Source of the DNA: Pholis gunnellus
Taxonomy: Eukaryota > Chordata > Actinopteri > Perciformes > Pholidae
Assembly (NCBI GenBank): GCA_910591455.2
Contig: OU342806.1
Span: forward strand, 24,756,422-24,820,421
Direction: 5' to 3'
DNA: 64,000 nt
Position numbers and translations under genes: made by a program. Positions 12,445-24,318 of this stretch are shown here, in pieces. The notes under the pieces were generated by a model. It was not told the DNA's origin, did no database searches, and saw only the letters and a program-made list of their open reading frames with translations. Position 1 is the stretch's first letter; every line of letters begins with the position of its first letter.

Positions 12445-13175
12445 CTGATTAGCATCGTTTATTTCTTATCATACCGTCATTTTCATATCAAGGTCAGAAT
12501 CTCATTTCATCATCATAAACAAAACAAAAAATAAATAGAAACACTGTTGAAAAGGACACACAGTGTCACTGATGCGAAGCACCCGAAGACAGGCCCAGAG
12601 GAAAATGTCCGATTGCAGAGCTGCAGTTCCTTCAGATGTTGAAATGCACCACCTCTCCATAAAAGGAAACTACAGTTTCAAATGGTGTTAAATATAAAAC
12701 CTGAAAAAAAATAAAAAATAAACAACATGGAAAGGAAAAAAGTAAGCTGAACCACTACCATCTGCAGGTGTTTCAAATCTTTGCAGCTGTTACTGCTGTT
12801 ACTTTATAGGTATTGCAGGTTGGCAGGTGAAGAACTGCTCTCACAATGATGCCACAGCTCCAGCTGGTAGAGAATCTGCAGCCTGCTAAACGTGAGCTAG
12901 TGAGTTCGAGAGTTATGAGCCAGCTTCAGGTGCTTTGCATTATTCATCAATAAATACAAATAAATAAAATGAAAACAGCAATAAGAAACTACGTTCTTAA
13001 AATCAGTCTGTTTGCAGAGTCGGTCTGAGTTTTTGATGTTACAGACTTGTATATAAATATAACATATTTGATCAGTCTCTTTGACATGTGATATTCTTTA
13101 TCAGTGGGATCTGTGAGGATGCAGCTGCTTTTCTTCACTGAGGGTCCTCCTCTTCCTCTGCTGCTATCTGAAGGG
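12445..13175 (-). other. reep6: Possible alternative terminal exon / 3' UTR of the REEP gene
   Basis: On the minus strand a long polypyrimidine tract (TTTTTTTTAG) precedes 13175, a good acceptor. The last REEP coding exon contains a strong donor (GTACGT, plus 15740-15745) five codons before its stop. Joining that donor to 13175 in phase 0 gives P-F-R-stop, an alternative C-terminus. A minus-strand AATAAA (plus TTTATT 12458-12463) could end this exon. The other frame here (PSDSSRGRGGPSVKKSS...) would need a different upstream phase. Transcript evidence would decide. Confidence 0.35.
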
Positions 13176-15730
13176 CTAAAAAAAAGAAAAAGAATGGTAA
13201 GGCTGCTGCTGAAATAAGTAAAAAACATATACTGTATTATTTAATGGGTTTGTGATTTCATAATCATTTCCTGATAACATTTCTTATAATTTCCAAGGAA
13301 GTCTCCTGGAAGAAACACTAATTATCGGGAAAAAGGAGACAGTGTTCACTTAATACACCTCCAAAGCATTCATTCCTATTAATTATCAGTGTAACCAAGC
13401 AGGTCAACTGAAAATGCAGAAGAGTGAGTTTTATCCAATGCATATTTTGTTATTTGAAACTCATGATCCTGAGCCAAATCTCCCGCTCAAATGAAGTTGT
13501 ATTCTCTTTATCCGTCACAATACAGAGAACTGATCAATACACTGTACCTGTTGGCTCTGACAAACATTTAACCAGAAATCTTTCTGCTGAGACATTGAAT
13601 TTGATTATTTGATTTGCACTAGTAACTTCAGAGTGGTGTTAGCTATAGTACAAGCAGGCCTAGTTCTATAGTGCCCATGCCTGGAACCTCTATCAGGTCC
13701 AAGATGACGGTACACTAAGTGTAAGACTAATACTAAAATGTATTTCTACAAGCTTGTTTCCCCATGATTCCAAAGATTGTATTCTGTGATCTTAATATAA
13801 ATTGTGTTGTGAAAAACACACATTATTAACAACAAATTACAGCTAAATATTTCTCTTATATCTCTTCCTTTAATGCGATCATGAAAAAACAAGCATAAGT
13901 AGTTGTGTTTTTTTTTGTTTGTCTCCATCTATGACTTACCATCAGTCTACACTGAGCTCAACCTGCCGTGCAGACATAGAACAGACACACGACCAACAAT
14001 TAAAAACCTTCAGATTAATGAAAAAACATTTCTGCTATTCCTAGAGACATTTCTATACTGTTAATATTAGCCATCAAACTTCTTTTCATCAAATGTCAAA
14101 AACTACAAGAACCAATAGCACACCATCCAGTTTCTTCGTGATGAGAATACCTCAATGACCTATTCACTATTTACTGATAATACATACCTAAAATTATTTA
14201 TTCATTATTCTAATCAATGTATTAAAAACTGTCATTATAATAACAAATTGCATCGAATAGGATCCTGGTAACTCTCAGAGATTAAAATGATGATCTTAAA
14301 ACACTGTGAAAACTGTATGCCCATTTAGTACTACACAATATTACAATGAAACGATTCCCATTTGACTTTAATTAATAAAATGAAAGACATTTAGAAAAAG
14401 TAGGAAAATCACCTCTTACTCAATTTTTTGGTTTGTTTATATTTACTATATTAAAAAAAAAATGTATTCAACAATCTGCTAAAAACCCGCTATATAGGTA
14501 GATAATGATTCTTTTCCAGGTTACAATCTTTCAAATGTTTTTTGTCCGTCTCCATGTTGGAGTCAGTAGTGATCGTTACGTTGCTTTTGTTCTTTGTGAT
14601 ATTTTATAAACTAACAAGCAGATTTGTAGCAGTATCAGTCAGTCTCTCAGCTGATGTCTCTCAGCGCTGATGCTGTACTTAAGAGCAGCAGGTTGTGAGG
14701 GGGGGTTGACAGAAGCCTTCAGGCCCATTCAGTTCTGTTAAGGTCTTCAAGGAGGATCCTGTCTGCTCCGTCTGCTGCTTCAGTCAAATCCGCAGCCCAG
14801 AACGACCGTATAGGCAAAAGCTGCTTCAGCTAGCAACCACAGCACTGATGCTCTATGAGTGTTACTGAGGTGCTAATTCTTTATCAACCACCACACCACA
14901 TTCTAACAGCAAACCAGTTGACTTACCATACTGGTTAACCCAGGAAAAGCTGGAACAATAACAGGACAGTTGTGTAAGCATGTTTAGTCCTCATCTCTAA
15001 TCTCATTGTACAAACAGTTCATTTTATCTTGTGTAAAATCCAGCATTTTCTTCCATCAGGACACTGAAGATATATACAGATTTAACTATAAACTCAAACT
15101 GCAATAACCAATAAAACTGGATTTATACTAACAGTATCAAGTTCTGCTATAATGTCCCCCAGGTATAGCTACTACAGCCACAATATGAAAGTGTTGGACA
15201 AAACACCTGGCCTGTTTGCATCGCTCTATAGCCAGCTTGTTATCTGGCAGTTAGCAAGGGAGCTATACATAGCTTTGGGTTACCAGGTCCTTACATGTTC
15301 ACCCTGGGGATCAGGAACTTGATCAAGACAACTCAAGACAATCTGGGTTGAAGTTCTTGAGCTGCGAATCGTGTGTTTGACGGAAAAGACTTTCAACATC
15401 TCGGCCAAACCAATATGAAAATGACTTTAAAATAACAAATTGCTTTTTTTGTTTTTAAACACAGAAATGCCAGTTTAGAACACACCTTAACTCAGCACGA
15501 TGCTGTGTATCTACGTGCTCTATGAGGACAGAGGGATTGAAATGTCAAAGGTCATAGTTAAAGTGATGAAGTGGTACGCTGGTGATACTGAGTCAGAGGG
15601 CATGGTTAGCTTAGCATAAAGGCTGAAAGAGAAGGGAAACAGCCAGCCTGGCTCTGTCTCAAGTTCAGTTCATTTGAAAGCATACTGAGGCCTTTAAGGT
15701 GGACTAACTGTCAGGAGGCGGGGGAAGCAG
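13176..15730. other. Non-coding stretch downstream of, or within, the REEP gene; no gene seen
   Basis: AT-rich, without conserved frames. It contains a 20-base sequence TTCCAGGTTACAATCTTTCA (about 14515-14534) that recurs near 17082-17101, and a fragment near 15600-15670 of a dispersed 'TTAGCTTAGCATAAAG' repeat seen elsewhere in the window. It is an intron if the 12445-13175 exon is real, otherwise 3' UTR and spacer. Confidence 0.4.
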
Positions 15731-18700
15731 CTATGGTTTACGTACTGGTTGTTCTTCGCTCGACTCTGACGGAGCTACTGTAGCTGTTGATGCAGCTGGT
15801 AAACTTTTGGTTTCAAGCTGAGCGTCCGACGGCCCCAGAGACACCAAAGCTTTATTCCTCATCAGCGTGGACAGGACTGAAGAGAAGGAAAGAAGGAACA
15901 TTCAAGCTGATACCTTTTAAAATGCTTAATACTGGTGTGTAACCACAATGTACTGGTCTGCACCTTCCCTGGTGAGGTTCTCAGCAGCACTCATGGCCCT
16001 GCCGCCGAGGTCGTTCACCAAGTCGTCCACCGCGGCCTCGTGGCGGAGGAAGATGGGCCGCACCACTTTGTTGTAGATCATCTGGGAGCCGTTCCACGAA
16101 ATCGGAGCCATGCACCACAACAAGAAGAGACACTGGAACCACAGAGGACTTGGTTTACCAGACAAATACTTCTTCATGTGCACCTTGATCCCCATCAACC
16201 ATAGCCTGGTTCCAGACTTCTACATCATCTATGATTTTGAAAAGCAATTCTAACTGTTCACTGAGTTCTGTTTAGAAGACAACAGGTTGAAATAATTTGC
16301 CGATAATCATGGGTTCTTCAGTGTTTTCCCACCTTAAAAGCGTAGTAGAAAGGGAACCAGTAGAGGAAAATATCAGAGAAGAACTCGCCCAGGCTGAAGA
16401 CACCGTACACCACCCAGTACGTCAGCCATTTTGTGTCGTCTTCTTTGCTTGGACTTTCGATGGCTTTGATTCTGTAGATATGATAGGAAACAGCCTGTCA
16501 GAATGTTTCACGTGAGCTGAAAAATGCATTTATTTCTAAAAAAAAAGGCCTTCAGAATGATTCTTCCAGTTCAGCGCCACAAACAGGGGTGGAAGAAGTA
16601 TTAAGATCATTCTTAAGGGTCAAAAGATACATCTGAAGGGTCTTCATAATATTTATGGTGTAGAAAGAATAAGAAAACAAGGTTCAGCAACAATTTTAAT
16701 TTATAAGCTTATGTCTCTTTACGTGCTTGCCCTATCCTTCAGAAAAATAACATACCCAAAAAGTAACAGGAATAGCTCCTGAATTATAAAGCGTATATCC
16801 AATATCCTTTGATAGGTAAACAAAACAAATAAAAATCGTAAGTAAACTAAAATATTATCATTTTAGAGAAAATGCAATAACGGAAGAGTTTCATCCTCGC
16901 CTCATATAAAAATCTAATATCACAGATAATGATGCAACTAAATGTCTTCACCTACTCAGTTACAACTGTAAATTTGAGAAAAATACACCGAAATGCAATA
17001 TTTTGGATACAATTCCTAAAGATATACTCCATGTTTACTGTTTAAATGTTAACTGTTTTACTTTAAAACACAATTTATTTCCAGGTTACAATCTTTCAGG
17101 GGATAACAGATCTCACAAAAACATTGAAATAGTGATAACGTAGGAGATAGGAGATAACACATCAAACGTTGATCAATATTCATAAATGACCAAAGAGCTG
17201 CATGCTATTCGACAGATAAATGGAGAATGGAAAAGCCCACAGGTCTAAAACAGGTATTAGATTCCTTTTAATCAGGGAAGAAAGGTATCCGGTACAGGCA
17301 ACAAAACCACTTTGTTAAGTTTAAGAACAAATAGCTAGATAAAATTCCAACATGGAAAGAAAGACGTTTTTAATCAGGGCTACAGTGGTGCAGTCCAAGA
17401 CTGAGTCCAAAAAAGTTTCAGGTCAAGTTAAAACCTCTTGAATTGATACAAAGTAAAATGTAATCAATCTCTAATTCCACTTTTACACTGGATGGTAGAG
17501 CGCGACTCAACTTGAATCTCTTGGAACTTTCCTTTTTTGGTTTTTCATTGGCAAAAATTGTTGATGGTACCTGGGAGATTTTGTGGTACCACCTTGATCA
17601 AGGTTCAGTGAGCTTCTAAAATGCTGCAAACCACTGATTGGTCAGAGAGAACAGTCACTTACGCGACATGGAACATCCTGCACTGACGCGCCATTTTTAA
17701 ATAGCCAAGCTACCATCAATAGTGATCACATCTCTTTATTCACCTCGTCCTCACGACCTCGACCCAGCCTGCAAAACAACGTGTGGTCAACCGACAAAGT
17801 TGCTCTGTTGGGTTGCGTTGTGCTACGTTAAAGAAGTTTCACGTCAGCATCATTATGCCGGTGAGCTTCATTGAGGGGGTCCTATCTGCAGTGGAAAACT
17901 AAATTGACAACAGCACCTGGTACCAAAAGTGGGTCGAGTAGAATTGGGTTGAGCTGAACCATGCAGTGGAAATGAGTGCACAGTCAGACCAGAAAGTGGC
18001 ACGAGGAAATGAATTTGCATGTTAATTGTAGCTGGTTTTGTTCATTGTAAAATCAGCAGTGACGTACCAACTGACTTCATTCTCTTCTCAGGTAAACATT
18101 ACTCCACTATATCTTTACCTAGCAAACAGTCGCTTGCTTTAATGTTACTGCTCTGAATCGCATAAACAGAAAGTTTAAAGATCAGCAAGGTCAAGAGTGT
18201 CAAGGTTTATTCAAGTAATTTGTGATCGGATGCACAAAAGTTTAACCAAACAAATTCAATTTGTGAGTGAATCCACAAATCGCAATGATGCCATTAACAT
18301 GAACTGATTCTTGAGTCTGCATTTTCCCCAACAGAATGCAGCTCTCTGATAGGATGTTTCTTACTGCAATGCTCTCTGGGACTCAGCCTCCTGTCTCAGG
18401 TTAAACGAGAAGAGTTTCAGGATTGGTTCATGTCTCTGGGAGTGAAGGAAACACAACAAGCAGATCTGTAACTTAATAGAAAAAAAACACTCACGAATAA
18501 TATGCTGGATAGGCAAAACCAATCAGGTTGCAGAGAAGGGCGGCACCATATCCATACACCAGGTAGAGTCCGGTCAGTGAGACGACACCTGGACGAGTCA
18601 CACAGGAGACACAAGGAGCGGGTCAGTGTTGGCGACTTGGCGACTCACTCGCTACATTTAGCAACGTTTGAGTTAACGCTGCTAGCTACTTTCATTGGTA

Positions 18701-21634
18701 AAGAGTTGGCATCACTCGGCTGGGTTTTCCAGTTGGATTATTTATTATAAGGCTTGCTTGTTTCTCAAGATTTCCTACTCTAGCTTTAACATACGTATAC
18801 AAATACACACATACACATACACATATCTACACATAAATATATAGACATTGAATATACACATATGCATTACCCTACATATCCGTATACATACACTTAATTA
18901 CATATTTATTTGTTCAAATATACAGACAACAGACTAATGTATTTACATCCAATTAATTGACTTTTATCAACTTCCAATGGCTGACTCCCCTCTCTCCCCT
19001 CTTTCTCCCCATTTCCTGGCTACCACTTCACTGTCAAACTGTTTAACAAAGGCAAAAAAAATAACATCAAAATTGAATTTGTTTTTTAAAGAAATACAGC
19101 TTAAAAAAGGTTTTGTAGGTGACCACTTTGGGGCTAAAATCTGGCCTAAGCGGCTGCTCGGCTTTAGAGGGTCATCAGAGCATCAAGCATGGATGTTAAA
19201 ATGTCCAAGAATCAGAAATGTATTCAATCTGTGCAGAATTAAACACAAAAGCTCCTTTAATTCACTGATGAAACTGAACTGGGAGGTCTACAGAGTAACA
19301 AACAGACATCGAGTGTTTCCTTTCAAAAGAAAGGAATTGACTGACCGACTTTTAAATACCACAAGGATTCTCCGACTAACTCTGCAGATATTCAGATACC
19401 ACCTGACCGTCTCAGTGAGCGCATTAGACAGACAGGAAGTGGTGTGAAAGGTGTCCTACCTCTCATCAGCTTATGTGGCAGTTCGCACATGGAGGCCGGT
19501 CTGTTCTGGTCTTTGTGGATAATCTCTTATAATGTTACTGCAGGAGGACGCAGAGAGAGTGGGGGACACTGTGCGCCAGGCACTACAGTGACATCATGCC
19601 AGTGTGTTACTGATCCACTGTATGAGCATCAGTGTGGTATGAATAGACTGCTGTTCCCCGCTCAGTAAATGTTCTCTGCTGAATACTTTACGCAACAAAG
19701 GAGCTCCATTTTTATTGTTTGGTTATCATATTATTTATTCAAAATATCTGCACAGTTTTGATACAAAGCATCACGGCAACAATGGGCCACCACAACCTCC
19801 TGTACCTAACTGTCCCCATTACATCAAGAGCAGGATCAATACTTTAAGCAAGCGTTTCACTTTTAGATAATATAGGGTGTGGTCAATAACATTTTTATGT
19901 TCAACACATCTGAAACAAACTCAGCTTCATTAAATCAGGACTTAAAACTTAATTTGCCACTGCATTTTATTCAATTCAATTTGGGACTTTTCATTCAAAT
20001 CTCACACTACAATGTGGCTACACTGTAGTGTAGCGTTTCTGTTAGGTAATATATTTTCTAAATGCATTTCTGTCTTTTCTAAATCTCTTGCTTGAATTAA
20101 TACAAACACCTTAGCGTTAGCTTCATGAGCTACCATTAACCAACTAACAAACCACAAAATGAAAGTATTACCTGGCAAATGCCATTGCAAGATAGTTTGC
20201 TGTGGGAAGAGTGACTACTCTGTATCTATTACTATAAGTGTTTTTCCATTCATTTTCATAAGCTTTGAATTTGCGCAACAAAATATCATAACTATCTTAT
20301 GATGTAATATAGTGAAAAGGACTGGACCTAAAATTGAACCCTGAAGGACGACTTTGGTCACTGATAAAACCTCAGGACGGTAGCTTCCCAAATTAAGAGA
20401 TTGTTGTCTCTCTGATTCCTGAACCAACTGCATGCATAAACATCAAATCCAATATTATGTAGCTTCTGCAAAAACAGGTTTGTCTCACCAAAAACATGCT
20501 ACAATGCTTTTTTTTAAAATCTAAAGCTGATACAATGTCATTACATACAAAGTAACAGCAGCTACAGTACTGTGCCCCGCTCTAAAACCAAACTGAAATG
20601 GGCTCACAGTGGAAGCTCCGGACAGATACATTCAAATGGTCATTTACTAGAGATTCCAGGACTTTTGCAAGGCAGCTTGGATATACTATAGGTCTATAGT
20701 TGTTAAGATCGCTCTTGTCACCTCCTTTAGGCTATAACGTGAGCCACTTTCCAAAGACGAAAAGATTATATGATATATTATATTAAAATATTTCAATCAA
20801 ACCTGAGTCAGTGATTGTTGCAGTTTTGATGAGTTTTACTTTGTTTCTGTGAAGTTTGAATGAAGTGTGATTCACAATTGGCAAGTGTAAAATTGCTGTT
20901 TTCCCATAAAAACGAATAATAGGAAGGAGTCTTGCCTATAGCCTCTCTAGGATCCGACTTGGAATGACTCGTCCTAAGGAAGCATCTTTGAGCTTGACAC
21001 GCCGAGAATATATTGTCATCATTTGAAGAGGGATCTCATTTCCCCCATTCTCAAAAAGGTTCTTAAAAGCTAACCTGATCTCTTTATAGCCAGAACATGT
21101 GCAGGGTTTGATTATGAGCTCGAGACTAAATCCAGAAAATACTCTGATTTGGCTTTCATCAGCATAGATGTGCAAATGTTTCAGAGTTGTCTAAAAGCAG
21201 TCTAATGGAAATGACTATCACATGCAGTCATTTGGTCCATCGTTAGTGTAAAATATTGATAAGAGCAAAAATGTTGACCCAGAAAACGTGAACATCTACA
21301 GGTTCATTTTAACAGAGAGCAGCTGTTCACTTTAGCCTCATGTTCACAGGAGGATTACCTGAATCCTCTTCAGTTATCCACTAACATGCAACAGGAAGGT
21401 ATCAGGTTCTGTTTACTAAATATAAACAGTAGAATCGTCAGTAAAGTATTCATGATGGACCGATCAGAGTGAACAAAAACAGACCAGCAGACATCACGTA
21501 CCCACTGCAATGATCTTCTTCTTTATCCCCGTTTTCTCCTCCAACTTCCCCAGAAAATCAGTCACCATGTTCTTCTCATTTAGGAACTTCTCGGCTCGGT
21601 CTTTGATGGACGAGAGGATGTTCAGCAGGCCCAT
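15731..21634 (-). CDS. reep6: Receptor expression-enhancing protein, REEP5/6 family (probably REEP6), five coding exons
   Basis: REEP5/6 proteins are DP1/Yop1-type hairpin proteins that curve ER tubules and assist membrane-protein trafficking; REEP6 is a rod photoreceptor protein in mammals. Minus-strand exons: 21634-21502, 18588-18495, 16471-16333, 16132-15964, 15876-15731. Lengths 133+94+139+169+146 total 681 nt, in frame, giving 226 aa. The N-terminus MGLLNILSSIKDRAEKFL leads into EEKTGIKKKIIAVG. Next comes the first hydrophobic hairpin with the signature YGYGAALLCNLIGFAYPAYYSIKAIES (about residues 57-83), then KWLTYWVVYGVFSLGEFFSDIF (second hairpin) and LLWCMAP. An amphipathic helix follows (VRPIFLRHEAAVDDLVNDL), then a Ser/Glu/Pro-rich tail to TAG. 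The donor after exon 4 (GTGCAG) is weak. The tail exon holds an alternative strong donor, so two C-termini are possible. REEP6 is favoured over REEP5 by the apc2/C19orf25 linkage (human 19p13.3). Confidence 0.87.
16500..18490. other. REEP intron 2; non-coding, with a decayed MITE-like repeat at about 17475-17975
   Basis: No coding signal. The left side (CACTGGATGGTAGAGCGCGA) and the right side read in reverse complement (CACTGCATGGTTCAGCTCAA) are recognisably related. With internal GGTACC steps, this resembles the 'TTTTCCACTGCATGGTACC' class of short teleost inverted-repeat elements. The TIRs are diverged and no clear target duplication is visible. Confidence 0.45.
18628..18735 (+). repeat. 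Dispersed repeat copy A (also at 27757-27865)
   Basis: Contains GTTGGCGACTTGGCGACTCA, CTGCTAGCTACTTTCATTGG and GGCTGGGTTTT blocks in the same order as a second copy in the tetraspanin gene. The similarity of about 110 bases between two introns of different genes indicates a mobile-element fragment. Family not identified. Confidence 0.75.
18750..20214. other. REEP intron 1, left part; nothing identified
   Basis: AT-rich with TACACA/ATACAT simple sequence near 18790-18900. A 156-codon open frame at 18977-19447 has no recognisable motif or codon pattern and is not called as a gene. Confidence 0.5.
20215..20760 (-). mobile_element. Non-LTR retrotransposon (LINE) reverse-transcriptase fragment
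   Basis: Read on the minus strand, three RT blocks occur in the correct N-to-C order with stops and frameshifts between them: DKSDLNNYRPI (about 20720-20680), FGFRAGHSTVAA (about 20605-20570) and QGSILGPVLFTI (about 20350-20310). These are core motifs of LINE RTs. The copy lies in REEP intron 1, is broken and lacks the YADD region. Family (L2/Rex-like) not resolved. Confidence 0.85.
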
Positions 21635-21762
21635 GGTCCTCAAACGGATCCTCAAATAACAGAGGAGTCGGAGGAAGACGACCTGTGGCGGAGAGGAAAA
21701 CACAGAGTCTATACTGTAATCCTACGACAGCAACAATCTGCTTTAATGAGGTGAGAAGGGAG

Positions 21763-21800
21763 GGGGAGGGGGAGGAGGGAGGGAGGGAGGGAGGGAGGGA
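21763..21800. repeat. (GGGA)n simple repeat
   Basis: A purine-rich GGGA/GGAGG tract about 60 bases beyond the end of an open frame containing REEP exon 1, in the presumed 5' UTR/promoter region. Confidence 0.9.
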
Positions 21801-22556
21801 GGTAGAGGAGGCACAGAGACGAAGCAGAGAAGAAGAAGGTTCCGGTTTACATATGTAAAGGAATACAAGTTTATTTTTTAAATACATATGCAGATGATAT
21901 CCCACTGTTTGCTTTTGTACAACTCAGTAAAATGAACCTTAACAATGAACTGGTTCAATGCATCTATAATTTTAAATTGTATAAGTAGAAGATTTCTGAT
22001 GATATGATAAGAAAGTTAATGAGAATATGTTATTCCTACTCCTGAGAGGATGAAACCTATACATTTCTATTAACCCCCCTCCCCCCGGCCCTTACCATAA
22101 CTCTACCGCCACCCTCAGGATAAACTGTCCATATGACATGTCATACTGTAGTTACGGATAAAGTGAAAAGCAATAGGGGATGTGGTGAGAGGCGAGGAGG
22201 CGGGTCTGATAAGAGGGCGAAAACATTCTTTTATGTATTTTTAGATTAGTCCCAAACGGTCGACTCTATCTCAGAATTGGCCTTGCAAGCTTTTAAGGCT
22301 GATTTTAAACCGTAGCTGGCGTTTGGAGCCATTTTTCAACCATAAAATGCTAATAAATTTGGTAAGAAATGCCAATATTAACACCAGCATATTCATTCTC
22401 AAATTCATATTTACATTCATATTATTTAGTTAAAAACTTGAAAAAACATACTTAAGTGTACTCTTTAATATTGATACACATGCAGAGGATACTGTGCAGT
22501 CTCTAGGGGACGCTATCAGGAGTGAAGACTGCTAATCTGGACACTATTATAGCTAT

Positions 22557-24281
22557 GTCCCAATTCAGGGGCTGCATCCTTCGGAGGCTGCATTTGTAGA
22601 CCGGTTACGTCACAGCGGCTGCGACTAGGCTGTCCCATTTCGCATGTTTGTTGAAGACTCCTTCAATGCAGCCCACGAATGCAGCCTTCAGACCCCAGAT
22701 TTGAAGGACACATCTGATGTATCCTTCGCGGCCCAGCACATCCCGAGATGCATTGCGTGCCGGTGAAGATTTTATTTGAACAAACATGGCGGCGACTGAT
22801 GCGAGAGCTGGAGAAGCGGCAGTATTCACTTTTAAATGTAAGTATTGGGTTTCAACTCACTCGAATGTCACCGATACTAATGTTGAAGCAAAATAAGAGA
22901 TCGTATAACATCACGTGTGTGTTAAAATGTTCCGTTAAGTTACGTGACGTTGGTAACTGACAAGCTAACTGACGTTAGCCGCTGCGCTATTACCGACTGC
23001 CTGCATCCGACCGTAGTTAAGCCTTAAAGTAACTTTTAATAACTTCACTTTCAAACCTCAGAGGTTGAATAATTACTGAGATTGTGATGATATTACAGAT
23101 GATTCATACTTCATATCATGTACATAAACGGACCAACGTGAGCTCAGGTAGACGGGTAGTGAACCTGAAATATCACTTTAAGTCCGGTAACGTTATAACG
23201 TAAGATTACGTAAGATTAATTACACGAATACACTGAATTTGAGTATTTTGTTAATTCTGTTCTTGTTGTGTTACAGAGAGCAGGAGCTGAGGGGAGAACA
23301 ATGGACAAACATTCAGCAACCGTAGCTTTGAATTAAGACATTAGTCCATTTGTAATATCTGCATTTGACCATCTTGTACTTAAGGTTACAGTTGCATTAG
23401 CTCTCATCATTATAAAGCCTTCACTAATAACACAACCAGTAGATCCTTTTGATGTGTTACTGTTGCTGTCAGAGGTGACAGTTGTGACGTCACCTTTTTA
23501 TTTTATTAATTGTAATTGAAATAAGACATCCATGTAAAGGATTTCTGTGTGAATGTGTGTATATTCTGCTGTGTAAATTATAACAAGGTATGTGTTACTG
23601 CAAGTTAATAAACACGTTTGCTGACATTTGTTTTGCTGCTGTTAATGATAACTGTCTTGATTGATTTCCTCTGCCTTAGGATTGCTATATATATATATAT
23701 ATATATATATGAATGAAATAAAGTAATAGATAAATACATTTAATTACAAGAACTATAACTGATTGAAAATGTGTTATTTAACATAGTAACTGATTTAATT
23801 AACAGATTAATTTAGAAAAACTATATTATGAAAAATATCTATGAATTAATTATTGAATATATGATAAACTGATTAAACACTAAACTAAAACCTTTCCAGT
23901 ATATATACTAAAAAGGTGTTTAGTTTAATGTATTTACATGTATATATATTTATAATCCTGCTAAGCAGGGATTATATATATATATATATATACACACACT
24001 AAATGTATATATACTATAAATATATACACACATTATAAATGTATATATATATATATACTATTAATATATATATATAATCCTGTTGAGCAGGAATTTTAGG
24101 CGACGGGAGCAGCAAGAGGGGGGGCGCGGGAACAGCTGTTGACGCAAACAGGAAGTCCTCTGTAGCGTAGGCGTCTCATTTCGTAGACCGCACGGCCCAG
24201 CCTACGCGGTCCTCAAAGGACGCAGCCCACGTAGACCGCGAAGGCTGGGTCCTCCGAAGGATGCAGCCCCTGAATTGGGAC
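22557..24281. mobile_element. DNA transposon with perfect 31-bp terminal inverted repeats, probably non-autonomous
   Basis: Bases 22557-22587 (GTCCCAATTCAGGGGCTGC...) are the exact reverse complement of 24251-24281. The flanks CTAT and TTAT suggest a 3-4 bp target duplication. Inside, 22786 opens MAATDARAGEAAVFTFK and runs into a consensus donor (GTAAGT). An acceptor-like site lies near 23278 and AATAAA near 23608, so the element seems to hold the remains of an intron-containing gene. No transposase is visible. AT microsatellites occupy 23682-23710 and 23935-24075. The short TSD and the leftover MAAxDARxG-type exon would fit a PIF/Harbinger deletion derivative, but that is inference. Confidence 0.8.
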
Positions 24282-24318
24282 TTATGAGTGACGTTTTGTT
24301 GATGAAGCAGCAGGTGTG

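Noticed and set aside
18977..19447. 156-codon frame in REEP intron 1
   Set aside because: No recognisable domain, low-complexity start (SPLSPLSP), no splice context, and AT-rich surroundings.
20936..21175. Extra LINE segment containing 'HIYADES'
   Set aside because: It looks like the RT YADD box but lies on the wrong side of the other RT blocks (upstream rather than downstream), and the adjacent residues do not fit.
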